Source: Larix sibirica (Eukaryota > Streptophyta > Pinopsida > Pinales > Pinaceae). From it: a stretch of DNA of 21,680 nucleotides. Location: NCBI GenBank assembly GCA_004151065.3, contig NWUY0300017960.1, positions 14,519 to 36,198 on the forward strand, written 5' to 3'. Below the pieces are notes generated by a model. That model saw nothing but the letters and a program-made list of their open reading frames with translations. It was not told where the DNA came from and did not search any database. Below are positions 8,206 through 19,229 of this stretch, one piece after another (position 1 is the stretch's first letter; each line of letters starts with the position of its first letter). The translations under genes were made by a program, and so were the position numbers.

Positions 8206-8304
8206 GATAAGAGAGAGATCTCTTTAAAAATAAAATAGAATGATATAAAGGCTCGATAAGAGAGAGATCTATTCAAAAATAAAATAGAATTAGTATAAAG
8301 ACTC
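8206..8304 (+). repeat. 49/50-bp tandem repeat
   Basis: Units 8206-8254 and 8255-8304 each start gataagagagagatct, continue through aaaaataaaatagaat and end ataaag.ctc. A few substitutions and a one-base difference separate them. The same pair occurs at 18990-19088. It is close to the 3' side of the minus-strand LINE and could be part of its untranslated tail. Confidence 0.85.
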
Positions 8305-8445
8305 ATATCAAAACCCGATCCCTATACCATAGGTCTATCAAAAGCATATTGTCTAATAATTCCTCCAAAATATACATGTATAAAACATAAATTTGTGTAA
8401 GCAAAAACTAACAATATATCTATGCATGATAACTACTGCAGAAAA

Positions 8446-8900
8446 TTATAGGAACGGTCTAGACTCAAATGAAACCCCTTCAAACATATCTTCCAACCAG
8501 AGAAGGCCTAATTTTAGTTGTAAGCTATGTTTTGATAAAGTATGAACAACCTCATTTATCTCCCCGTGGATGGAATCAAGTCAGAGTGAGCAGTATAGTC
8601 CTTTATCTCAAAAGCAAGTTCTTGTATATTGATATTGTGTAAATGTTATCCCTACTACATCCATTTAATCACCAAATACTTGTTCCTTTTGAGCTCCTTT
8701 AAAAATGTTGTCATCATCAACAATCAAGTGCCATCAACTCTACATATAGTTACTAGTCCCCAACCCCAAACATGCCTTGAATTTGAAATAGTGGGAGTCA
8801 TTATGAATAGTTATCAACCCATACCACATTTTTGTTCCAATCCTTGACATACCCCATCGAGAAAATCCCAGGGGATAAACTTGTCAATATAGAGAGTACC
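8446..8900 (-). pseudogene. LINE C-terminal RNase H remnant
   Basis: Past the zinc-binding segment the minus strand reads IPWDFLDGVCQG and KCGMG, then after a frameshift FKFKACLGLGTSN, VFGD, and GEINEVVHTLSKHSLQL with WLEDMFEG and SRPFL before a TAA (8448-8446). The order DG..QG...CG.G, G.GT.N, GDS and R/E.N..AD.LSK is that of the RNase H domain (RVT_3 type) at the end of some plant LINE ORF2 proteins. Stops and frameshifts mean it is inactive. C8658A and C8672A between the copies fall here. Confidence 0.68.
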
Positions 8901-8972
8901 CACTTGGCGAGAGGAATTTGATTTGATATTCTTCAATAAAAAAAAAGCAACCAAAATAGGAGGAATATATAT

Positions 8973-9278
8973 TTAGTCAAATAGGAAAGAATTTATGGAT
9001 AACCAAATGCCCCACATAACTAGAATTAGAATGGCTCTATTTTTTTTGAATTTTTGTCTCTGAAACCAAATTAATAAACAATGTTCTATATTATCTCCAA
9101 TCCAACCCCTATTTAGACTATAGGTTTGGCTAATGTCTTTCCAAACCTCAATAGCATACGAGCAATGAATAGACACGTGAGTAATAGTCTCTTCAGAGAT
9201 TTTACATAAAACACAAATACTAGGACCATGAACTTGTCTCATATAAAGAAAATCACAAGTGGGGAATCTATTACTCAA
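8973..9278 (-). pseudogene. LINE zf-RVT zinc-binding domain remnant
   Basis: A 101-codon open frame contains CVLCKISEETITHVSIHC followed by EVWKDI and later LVMWGIW. The C-x2-C...H...H-C arrangement and the W+.W pattern are those of the zinc-binding domain downstream of plant LINE RTs (zf-RVT). The zinc ligands look intact even though the rest of the element is broken. The ATG at 9278 is probably not a true start; the frame is simply the longest open piece of the old ORF2. Confidence 0.85.
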
Positions 9279-9672
9279 AGAAATCCAAATATGAATGATA
9301 GAAGCTTTAGGGACCTTGATATTCTGTAGCTTGACCCACCACCACTTGGGGTCTTAAACCTCATATGTTATCAAAACCTTATAACACAATTTAGGAGTAT
9401 ACATTCCCCTATCTTATTCATGGACCATCCCAAAACATCGACTTCCTCCTTCAACCTTATATGACCTTTTCTTAACATGTCCACAAAGAGATGATTCCAA
9501 CTATGAGTAACCCTAGAGTACCCACAAACAATCAACCCTAATTCCATAAGTCTATTATATTACCATCCACAACTTGGTGTAGGTAAAAATGTCCTTTTTC
9601 TTACAGGATTTGGATCATATATTTAGGGAGGATAATGCCAACTCCACAACCCAATATTTCATTTGATCCAAT

Positions 9673-10180
9673 TCACACCATCCTTCCATTACCCACCTTC
9701 CATGCTAAAAACCTCTTGATGATAGGAAAGGATAATACCATGTTTTTCCAATGGTTTGATACATTTTGTATGTCCTTTATGTCGCTTTTCATCCAATCCA
9801 AAAGAGACCTCGAGGAAATGTACTTCTTCGCAATGATTATCTTCCATAAGCTACCCATGTTAATAAGATTCCAAAGATCCTTAGTATCCAAAGCAATACA
9901 AAAAAAAATGTATATGTGTTAGATCCCATCCTCCATCCTTTTTCAGTTGAGCAAGTGTTTCCCAATTGACAAGATGGTGACCTCATTGATCAAAGCAAAA
10001 ACAAAGTTTCCTTATTAGTTCAAGAACACCTTTTGGAATATGTGCTTAGGAGCACCAATACTGAGGTTTGGCCTCCATAATATATTTTATAAGGGTCAAT
10101 CTCCCTCCCCTAGAAATCCACTTTTTACACCAAAACCGAATCATCCTCTCAATTTTTCCTATCAAGCAAGACTGATCTTA
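9673..10180 (-). pseudogene. LINE post-RT (thumb/connection) relic
   Basis: IRFWCKKWISRGGRLTLIK (about 10140-10083), EAKPQYW, IPKGVLELIRKLCFCF and LKKDGGWDL follow the RT in the normal LINE order. The 72-codon frame 9891-9673 gives KDLWNL, SLWKIIIAKKYI and FLAWKVGNGRMV, matching the LINE linker ending in W+.GNG+. Stops after PQYWCS and FCFDQ and frameshifts interrupt it. Confidence 0.8.
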
Positions 10181-10740
10181 TTTCTTATAACAATTTGACT
10201 TTAGATTAAAACCCAAATATTTCAAACCTGCATCAAGGTCCAGAATTGTAAAGAGGACATACCCCTCAAAACATGTTGTATCACCTCACTCATCTCATTG
10301 TAACTAATAAAATATTTATGGTAATTTATCTCTATACCAATGGCTTTACAATACAATTGGAGTGTTTCCTAAATCCTTTGACCTTCAATAAGAGACACAT
10401 TAATAAAAAGAAGAACACCATTAATGAATAATAGATGAGTAAGGTCTTCATCACCTCGAACTTCCCATTTTATTGGGAAAGAAGGTCAATGAAGATCAGC
10501 ATCTTTCTTTCCTCATCCGGGGCACAAGCCAAAGACTTACTTTCTCTCCCCCTCTTCCTCGATCAATGGCATGCTATCATTTCTATAAGCTTCTCATCCC
10601 TTTTATTTATCTTGTTCTCTTCGCCTCCTGAATGGTTATACTTAGGCCCTCGACCACCAACAAAAACAAATAGGGTGACAAAGGGTAAGCTACCACCCCT
10701 TGTAGGATGGAAAAAACAATTGAGCCATTAATGAGAAGGA
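10180..10740 (-). pseudogene. LINE reverse transcriptase relic, catalytic DD lost
   Basis: On the minus strand INGSIVFS is followed by LQGV..YPLSPYLFLLVVEGL (about 10730-10645), the LINE RT motif of form RQG.PLSPYLF. After a frameshift, THLLFINGVLLF appears, with FING at 10428-10417; this is the F-A/V-D-D catalytic box with both Asp replaced (Asn and Gly). ETLQLYCKAIGIEINYHK follows an in-frame TAG, then GLKYLGFNLK (about 10231-10202). These are classic plant LINE landmarks. The enzyme would prime on nicked target DNA and copy LINE RNA; here it is dead. The plus-strand frame at 10435-10731 is a shadow. Confidence 0.83.
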
Positions 10741-10897
10741 AAAAGAAAAATAGGTTATGTATCCCATAAATAGGTGATAATTCATTTGCTCCATTGGGGT
10801 GATGTATTTATTAAAGTTTGATTGTTATTATATATAGAGAGAAGAATATGTGAAATTTTTTATGTTTAAAATGAATGGAATTTTAAATTGAAATTTG

Positions 10898-10898
10898 N
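10898..10898. other. Single undetermined base at the duplication junction
   Basis: The only n in the window sits exactly between the last base of copy 1 and the first base of copy 2. One n at a perfect unit boundary is more like an assembly join or gap placeholder than a sequencing ambiguity inside continuous DNA. The true distance and orientation of the two blocks therefore cannot be taken as established. Confidence 0.95.
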
Positions 10899-12093
10899 GC
10901 TAAGTCATCTAGTTTGTGTTAATGTTTCTTTTATTCTCTATGTTTCTTCTTTTCTCATGTTTTTTTAATTATTTTATTTTATATTTTTTATATTTTTGTA
11001 GTATATATTATTGTTGTTCCCAACATGTCATTTCTCGCAAATTTAGGGGAAACTTATAGACGTATGCAATACTCGTACCCACATTCCCAACATTCCTGTG
11101 TCCGAGAAACTTGTGCAACATAGTCTATTACATTATAGATATGCATTGTAGAAGGTGAATCCACTAAACTTAAAGGCACTAAGTAATGAACATTCACTTC
11201 TGTTGATTCTCTCCAATGAATTTATGATGACTGGACACCCTATGTATGTTGCGTGAAACAGTGCATCAACACAATTGCATCTCGGTGGTTATGATGGTGC
11301 AATATTCTTGGTACTGCAACAGTGCATCACATCAATGGAAAATCGCCACAAACTCTATAAACATGTGGCTTTTCAAGGTATGAATTAAGGCTATAAGGAT
11401 TCACCTCTATGACCTCTATTGGTGTAGTATATAGTGCATTTATGAAGGTGTGCAAAGTAATGCTCACTTATAGTGCATATATTTTTACTTAATCCATAGT
11501 GTGCAGTGATTTAACAAAATCAACATGTTTGATGCATGACATGATGCACCATCATGGTGTGGCATGTACTTTCACCATCCATGGGGAACGAGCTCAAAAT
11601 ATATGCACACTATCATCATTTAAATTAAGGGAGGATGATAGTGTCACTAAGGAGGGGTGGGTCTAGACTACAGGGTGAATCCACAAGTATACTAGTGGAT
11701 GAGAGTGATTAAGGCATTTAGAAGATGATAATGTGATGGGACTCTATGTTGGGTGTATTAGGGTGTCTAAATCTAATGCATAATCTAATATAGGATTGGG
11801 AAGTGAGCACATACATGTTCCAAAATAGTACATTATGTGTGGGTTTTTAGAGGACAATAAACAAATTAATCCATGGCATAAGCCAAAAATATAAACATGA
11901 CACTGAAAGAAAGAACAAAAGAAAAGCATGACTAATACACAAGTACGTTGATGATCGAAGAAATAAAGTGAGGAAGAAGGTAGGCATGAATTGATTTATA
12001 ATCGCATCAAAGCCTTCACATAATAACTTTTGAAATATTTCATTATACATTAATACTTTCTTAAATCTATAGCATTAACTATACAACTGTACT

Positions 12094-14024
12094 GTATGAG
12101 AATGCCAGCTTAATTGTTAGATTTTACCATTTACTTGTGGATAGGAAGTAAGAGCTATATTTAGTTTGTTGTCCATCAATACACTTAATGATTTCCAAAA
12201 AAATAGTCAAAAATTCTACTTTAGTCTAATATGATCATTGTTGATAAATTGGAGTGAACTCAACTCTATCAAAGAATAATTGTATTATTGTTTCCCCAAA
12301 GCTATTTTCTTATAGGGTACCATGATTACCTTTTTACCAAAGTGATCCACTACTACCATGAGGTAGTCATTACCCCTATTCATTGTGAGTAATTCTCTAT
12401 GGAGGTACATCATATGTAATTCCCATGGTATTTTTAGGACTAGAAGTGAAACATAGTTTCCCAACTCCTGGCTCACTAGGGTCAATATGCTACAAAAAGC
12501 ACAAATATCTACAAACATTGCCACCATTTAGACCATTATTAGCTAGTTGAAATACCTCTACAAACTAACACTTGTATCTCTACTACAAAGTGTCATATTA
12601 CCTTGGATTGGTACACTTTGTGTGAGAAATGAATCCAATTATCTCCCTAGGGAAAATACATAACATGATAGACATAAAGAAACTCATACTTCAATAGGTG
12701 GTCACAAAACTCATTTGTCTACGTGGTTGCACAATTTTGTAGCAATAATTAAATACACACAAAGTTTGGGCACTACTGATAAATTTCCTATAAGTCATTG
12801 AATCCAAAATTTTCAAAGTATGCAAACAAGGTTAGTCCAAATACTTGAGGTCTTTAAAGGAAATATACAATATTATTTTATGCTTCCTTTTGGTGCTTAA
12901 TTATAATGTTGAAATGTTGTAAATATGTTATCCATGTCATTTGGTGTGCACTTTCAAACTTTCATTATGTCTAGAGGAACTAGATAAGCTTATGGTCATG
13001 CAACTTTTTCTCTTTATCAAGAATATAATGTTGTTAGAACATAATAGTTTTCACTAGCATATACAAATGATAGATTGAAAAATTTGCAATCGCATATCAA
13101 ATTTTTGGAGTGGTATGTAATAGATCTTCTATTTTCATCATAAATGTGACCATCACATTTCAAAAAGCATACAATCAATCTCAAAGGCTTATTAAATATC
13201 TGGTGGAGGGCGAACAAGAGCAACCACACTCAACTTTTGATCTCTTTGAACACTTCCTCCTACATGACTTCCAAACTGAACTATACATGGTCACAATTTA
13301 CTACATTAAGAAGTGAGTGTGTGGCATGGGAAAAGTGCACATGATAAATTTGAACAAGTAATTCATCATTCCATGAAACTTCATAAACCTTGATTGTTTT
13401 TTTTTACAAGTAGCTAGCTAGCCTTACTAAAACTTTTATTGAATCCATATTGGTTCTCACTAAATCCAAGATGAACAAGTCCATGCTACTTTATGTGTAC
13501 ATACTCATATATTTGACCAACAAATTCTCTTTGTGCAATGTTCTAAAGACTCATTTTAGACAATGGAAGTAACCCACCTAGGTCTTATTGAACATAAGAA
13601 TGCCACCTAAGCATACATGAGTCAATATATTATCTAATTATATTCATTAGTTTGTCTATGTGAAACAATAGATATTAGTTTTTAATGGCAGTTATGAACT
13701 TAAGAATCTGATAAATATCGATACACATTCTCTATATCTCATATTTTTTTAGAACTAATATATAGTTGTTCCACGTGGAGACAACCTTGGGTGGTTGTTT
13801 CCTTTATCCAACAACTCTTGAATCTACATCTTAATCCCCTTATTATCCAACTCCAAAGTTTTCAAAAAATATCATTTATAGAATTACTTCTTATTATAGG
13901 TTTATGTTGTTTTTCTTATCTAGCTTGGATGTATTCCTCAAATTTCTTGGAACAACTCATAATAGCACTAGAATAGGTCTTCCAACTACTTATATTGTTC
14001 ATGAATTTTATCATGTTGTAATAA
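12094..14024 (-). mobile_element. Decayed Ty3/gypsy pol region, copy 2
   Basis: This duplicates the relic at 1333-3200, with the same stops and the same lost catalytic residues: integrase frame at 12527-12285, the Glu-to-stop codon at 12119-12117, RNase H piece at 13229-13017, RT from about 13964. One difference in the integrase frame (12481 G for 1697 A) changes Ile to Thr. Confidence 0.72.
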
Positions 14025-14090
14025 AACCGCATTCAATTGGCCCTCATATTCTTTAAACTAAATGGAAAGAGTGATTTGAATCTCTTACTT

Positions 14091-14277
14091 CCCTAGCAAT
14101 ATAATGAGAAATGTGAATATCACTAATCCATTGATGAGTCATTGAACTTCAATCCCTAGTAATATAATGAGAAATGTGAATATCACTAATCCATTGATGA
14201 GTCATTGAACTTCAATAGTAAAAATTATCACTAAGAAATGTGAATAGTCGAACTTCAATTGTAGAAATTATCACTAA
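14091..14277 (+). repeat. 63-bp tandem repeat, copy 2
   Basis: Units at 14091-14153 and 14154-14216 and the shortened third unit (14235-14277) are identical to those at 3307-3493, including the single C/T difference between units. Confidence 0.92.
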
Positions 14278-15522
14278 GGATATTGAATATTTCTACATAG
14301 CCATAAAATAATTTTGATCATCTTTCCCTATTTTTTTCTAGATATTACACATTAGTAGATTACATCTCTATCCCACAAGAATTAATTACCAAAAATTACT
14401 CCACATGCATACAATGGAATAATATTGAATTATGCTTTGTTGATATAGTAAGTGAACAAGGAAAACTTGACCTTGAATTTGCATCAAACTTGCAAATTCT
14501 TGTTTCTACTAAGGAAACAAAAGGAGTAGGGTTCATAATGCATGACTACTTGGGAAAATGGATTTTCTTCACCACCACTTCATAGATTAAATTTCACAAG
14601 TTGGCATCATCAAAATCACGGTCATAAGCTCCATCTTTATCTAAATATTAATTGAGAATATATTTTGATGCTCTCAATTCTATGGTGATGAACAATGAAC
14701 AATTATTAAATTCCTTCTATCATAAAATCAGGGAATGGTTATTTTTTCTCTCCTTGCTCTATCTCTGTAGATGTTTGCAACTACATTGGATGTCATCTTC
14801 AATAATGTTATTTCATATTTCCTTTACACTTGCAATATTTATGGAAAGGCCTTTTCTTATTCAACGTGATGCTCTATCCTCCATAAACAAATTGGAATAA
14901 CCTTCTATTGTGTAATCCCACTAAAGGTTCTCCAAATTTAATAACTTAATTATTTCCTCAAGAGGAATTAGCACTAACAATAGTGTTGTTCAACTTCCTC
15001 CAACTATTCTTCACCTCTTGTAACTTGACCTTGCAATTTAATTCTCTTTCAAAATTTAGATGCCAAACAGCTTAACACGCTTATGAGTTCACTCAATAAA
15101 CTCAAACATCTCAAGATATTCTAAATTAGCATAATCAACCACAAATGGATTTGATTTAGATTAACTTTCAATTCATTGTCCATCACTGTGAGATGAAGGA
15201 TATAATGGTTAATTTTTTGGATGTAGGCACCTATTGATTGATTCGAATTTTAGTGTAGATGAGAGCCCATTGTCGATATTTCTCCTTTAGACATCTCCAT
15301 GAAAAATAACACTCAAAAGAGTAATATAATTTTGACTGATAATAGATTAGATGGTCACAACTAATGGGAAATACCATCTTTAAAATGATTTCATTTAGTA
15401 ACTCTCCACCAACTTAGTGGCGAGGTGGTGGCAAGTCATTAATGAGTCCAACCAACAACTATCAACTAATTTAGTGATGAGTCATTATTCATTGTAACAT
15501 TAGATTTATGGATTACAAATAA

Positions 15523-15761
15523 AATAGCTCACATAGTAAATATATTGTGCATAGGAACAGAAAAACAACTCAAGCATTAAATTTTATGTTCTTATAAGAA
15601 AATTAGAGCATGTACAAATGTATTTTGTATAAGTACACAACATGCCCCTCCCCCTCCCTTATAAAATATTTGTTGAAAACAATCTCTAATTTTATTACTA
15701 ATCACATAATAGTCATTTTCATGATAAAATTGGGCATTAGTGACATTTGAGTCCATTAAAT
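15523..15761 (+). repeat. Diverged direct repeat, left member, copy 2
   Basis: Equivalent of 4739-4977; its partner is at 18145-18342 (equivalent of 7361-7558). Confidence 0.55.
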
Positions 15762-15801
15762 ATAGCCTATGAAACCATACAACTAACAAAAACAATAAGC
15801 A

Positions 15802-17081
15802 CTCCCCAGATGGGGTGATAGGAGGATAGTGATGGGGAATACGTGGAGGGCGATGAGAAGGGAAAGTGGGAGCATATTATCCCATATTTTCTTTGCTTGT
15901 ATGCTTTTTTAAATGTTGGGTCAAGGATCTATGGTTTCAATTGGATTTGGAGATTATTGTTGTGTCCTTACATGCTCCTTTGTGCTGGTTCATGGAAGAT
16001 GAAGTTAATTCCTTCCCTAGAAAGCATGACTCTTCCTGATTCAAGGTTGATTACGCAACCCAGGATTATCAGCATTATCTTTCTGGATGTGATGGTGCAC
16101 TTATGGCTAGGAAATTTTGTGGTTTTCAGCCATGGCCAGCCTCCCATGCTTGCTATAAATTTCCCCTAGGTTCTTTCCTAATCGTTGGTTATGCAAGGCA
16201 TTGTTTTCGACTTGATTTCATTTTAGAGAATGCATAGACTTAGGTTGTGTGGTCGCTCTCATCGTGGTAGTGGGGGTCGTTCTCGGTCCTTGGGTGCCTT
16301 GGCTTCTCCATCAGTCTCGAGGATTTCCCTGGCTTGACACTCTTCTGATATTATGGTGAGTAGTAAAGCTAATGATGCTTTTCTAGATAGGGAGGTGACA
16401 TTGGATTGGAAATGTTATGTGGAATGGTTTGATGATTGTGATCATTCATTGTATTATGGGTAATGTGTGCATCTCCTCTCATCTTGGGATTGCCCGACAC
16501 TCCCAAAGGAGAATCATGTTCTTCCTCTCTTTACATCTTCTGGTGCATCTTCTTCGTTGTATTCCGGGGTGATCTCTATGGTTGTTCATGCTCTTTGGGA
16601 CATGGTATTTGAAAATTAACGCAATATGGAGGACTTGCATTTTAAGCTAGAGCTCGTGGACAACAATATCTCCTCTATCCTTTCTCTTATCTCTGGTAAG
16701 GGTTCTGACCCACCTTGGATGGACCTAGTTAATCATGATGGCATTATTCTGCGAGGTACAGATCCTCCTCCCAATTCTGGAAATGGAAACAAGTTTCAGG
16801 TGGGAGACACTCAATTCACATGTTAATTCTATGTCTCTATCTTTTTGGGTTTATGTTATGTCTCTCTTATGGCTCTGATATGTATTGGGCAATTAGACTT
16901 TCTCAACCTTCTATAAGGACTAGTTTCATGAATTGTTATGGCAATTATAAGATTTTTGGGAATGAGGGCATGCCAAGTTATCATAGAATCTTCTGCCAAC
17001 CCTCTCTGCATTGGCCACTGGCCTTTTCCTGTGCTATGTACTCTTTTTTTCCTAATATAACAAAATGTTTCCTTACTTAAA
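15802..17081 (+). mobile_element. 1280-bp retroposed insertion, copy 2
   Basis: Same insertion as 5018-6297, with its 17-bp target duplications at 15785-15801 and 17082-17098. The broken frame lies at 16230-16826, with stops at 16335, 16461 and 16617. An insertion with identical target duplications in both copies shows that the large duplication came after it. Confidence 0.78.
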
Positions 17082-17130
17082 AACAAAAACAATAAGCATG
17101 TGGATTACATCCATAAGTCTTCTAGTCATT

Positions 17131-17323
17131 AAAGCTAATTGAGTTAGCTCAATCGGTTTTGAACAAGCTATTTCAAGGAAATGTTCATTATGATGTATTT
17201 GATTCTGGTCCTGATGAGTCTCACTAGGTGACCAACCACTATTGCGGTTGGTAGTCGAGATTCCATATATCCATATATTCCAAGGAAGAGGGGGAATCCA
17301 ACAAGGTTTTCCTTGGAAAAAAT
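17131..17323 (+). mobile_element. tRNA-derived SINE, copy 2
   Basis: Same SINE as 6347-6539, with box A at 17145-17156 and target duplications at 17117-17130 and 17324-17337. It differs from copy 1 at 17259 (G for T at 6475). Confidence 0.78.
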
Positions 17324-17652
17324 GTCTTATAGTCATTGATATTTTCTAGGGACACAACATTGCATTACTTCCTAAAATTCATTAATCTCAAAGAATAAGG
17401 AAGAATAAAGTAAAACCACACTTGTCACCAAATTCATACTCTTGTAGACATACAAGTAAGATAAAGTAATATAATACCCATCAATGACTTGATACCACTA
17501 CATTCAATCCCTTCGCATGGCATTCCATAACAAAGTTGAAGATAAATGGTGATTTCCCAATCAAATCTTGGAACCACTTTATGCCACTATTACTATATTG
17601 ATCTCGTGGTTTATTTTTGGTATAAGTAGTGTCATTTTATCAAGTTTTGTCC

Positions 17653-18150
17653 TCATTGAAGATGTTTCATATAATGTTTATTTCCTTGATCAAGTCCAAA
17701 TATTGCATTTTCTTGTAAATTCCATTCATAAACAAAATTATCATTGTCAACATTAGGGGATTTATCAAGGAGAAGAAGACATTCTTGCAAGAGAAGTTAG
17801 GAGATGGAATTTCTCACCTTTTTAAAACCATAGTTTTGAGGAAATTTCTCATGTATAGTTTTAGATTCAATATCTGCAACTGCATCTTCTTCCTCTTCAT
17901 CATATTTTATTTCTTGCTCATTTTTTACAAAAGATAGTTGCAATTGTTGATGTTGTAATTACTAAGGCAATCCAAAGACTCTTTCAACAACTTTTGCAGA
18001 ATATATGTATCCTTTTCTAATAAGATCTCTTCCTATGATGATCCATATTAGTTGGTCCCTTATCTCCATCTCTTTCTCAATTAACTTTTGTTGCAACAAT
18101 ATCAACACGGTTATTTTTTCCCAAATTGAGAATAATGGGTCCTTAATAGC
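17653..18150 (-). pseudogene. Unidentified broken reading frame, copy 2
   Basis: Equivalent of 6869-7366 with the same three internal stops and one amino acid difference caused by 17862 (T for G at 7078). Confidence 0.38.
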
Positions 18151-18342
18151 TCAAACAATAAAATTTTGATATTATAAACAAAGTAACTAATGTACAAAAT
18201 ATGTTGTGTATAGGTATAAAACATCCAATACCCCTTAGTAAAAATTTTGTCCTAAATTTACTTCCAACCTTACTACTAAACACTTATTATCACTAACATA
18301 ATAAAAGTGGGTCTAGTTATACAAAATTGACATTTATTAAAT
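18145..18342 (+). repeat. Diverged direct repeat, right member, copy 2
   Basis: Equivalent of 7361-7558 and partner of 15523-15761. Confidence 0.55.
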
Positions 18343-18638
18343 CTTCCATCTTTGTCTCTTCCTCTTCTTAAAAATTATATAAATTATTGTAATGGAAATA
18401 ATATGAAAATCCAAGTGAAAAAACATAGAATATATATACCATACCATAATTAGGTTTGTATACCTCTTAATGAAAATGTGAAGGGGTTGATTTGTTTGAT
18501 TAGTTAGTTGAATAGTTGTAGTAGGTTCATGTTTTTTATATATATTTTTATACAATTTTCTCTATTAATATATAATCTAGATTTGATTCGGAATTCATCC
18601 TTTCAATGAACTTATATGATTGATTTAATTTAATGTTA

Positions 18639-18857
18639 TTTCATTTGTATAAGTTAATCCATCACACCATAAGTGTAAAGATCATGTAAATTAAGTGCTA
18701 TAATTTATGGTGTGTTGCACTAATCATATTATGGCACTCCCATGATTATATTTAATTTTGTTTCATTTGTATAATGATGACATAAGTTTAAAGATTGTGT
18801 AAATTACTAATTGTTATAATTTATGGTGCAGTTACACTAATTGTATTAGTGCACTCC
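18639..18857 (+). repeat. Diverged ~100-bp tandem duplication, copy 2
   Basis: Units 18639-18740 and 18761-18857, equivalent to 7855-8073, with the same inverted repeat in the second unit. Confidence 0.75.
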
Positions 18858-18989
18858 TAAATATATAGATAAATCAATGTCATAGCATCATTTCACATGT
18901 ATGTTTTACCAAATAAAAAAATTATATTTTATATTCAAAAGGAATACCAAACACATTCTTTAGGTTCTCTTACACTTACTGCATCATAA

Positions 18990-19088
18990 GATAAGAGAGA
19001 GATCTCTTTAAAAATAAAATAGAATGATATAAAGGCTCGATAAGAGAGAGATCTATTCAAAAATAAAATAGAATTAGTATAAAGACTC
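18990..19088 (+). repeat. 49/50-bp tandem repeat, copy 2
   Basis: Units 18990-19038 and 19039-19088, identical to 8206-8304. Confidence 0.85.
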
Positions 19089-19229
19089 ATATCAAAACCC
19101 GATCCCTATACCATAGGTCTATCAAAAGCATATTGTCTAATAATTCCTCCAAAATATACATGTATAAAACATAAATTTGTGTAAGCAAAAACTAACAATA
19201 TATCTATGCATGATAACTACTGCAGAAAA

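Larger units (their letters stand above)
7559..8445. other. AT-rich stretch with two small tandem duplications
   Basis: No coding sequence is recognised. Two local repeats lie here: a diverged duplication of about 100 bp (7855-7956 and 7977-8073) and a 49/50-bp tandem pair (8206-8304). The LINE at 8446-10740 points into this stretch, so part of it near 8200-8445 may be LINE 3' untranslated sequence, though no poly(A) end or target duplication was found. Confidence 0.55.
8446..10740 (-). mobile_element. 5'-truncated plant LINE relic (RT, zinc-binding, RNase H), copy 1
   Basis: Minus-strand frames show, in order, the later part of a LINE reverse transcriptase, the thumb and connection region, a zf-RVT zinc-binding segment and an RNase H remnant. 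Endonuclease, ORF1 and the early RT motifs are absent, the usual sign of 5' truncation at insertion. Truncation is near 10740, perhaps as far as 10790, where weak similarity fades. Frames are broken by many stops and several frameshifts. No clear poly(A) tail or target-site duplication was found, so the exact limits are uncertain. Type and orientation are firmly supported by multiple ordered motifs. Confidence 0.85.
115..10897 (+). repeat. Large direct repeat, copy 1 (10783 bp)
   Basis: This block is repeated head to tail as 10899-21680. Matching bases lie 10784 apart up to about 9595 and 10783 apart beyond it. By eye I found eight differences: T887C, A1697G, T6475G, G7078T, C8658A, C8672A, a T run of five versus four at 9595-9599, and T10859C. 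That is about 0.07 percent, far less than the decay of the elements inside, so the two copies separated long after all insertions in the block. The block ends at the base before the single n at 10898. Confidence 0.97.

Noticed and set aside
10435-10731. 98-codon plus-strand frame (and 21218-21514) as a protein-coding gene
   Set aside because: The opposite strand carries the LINE RT motifs over the same bases, so this frame is a shadow.
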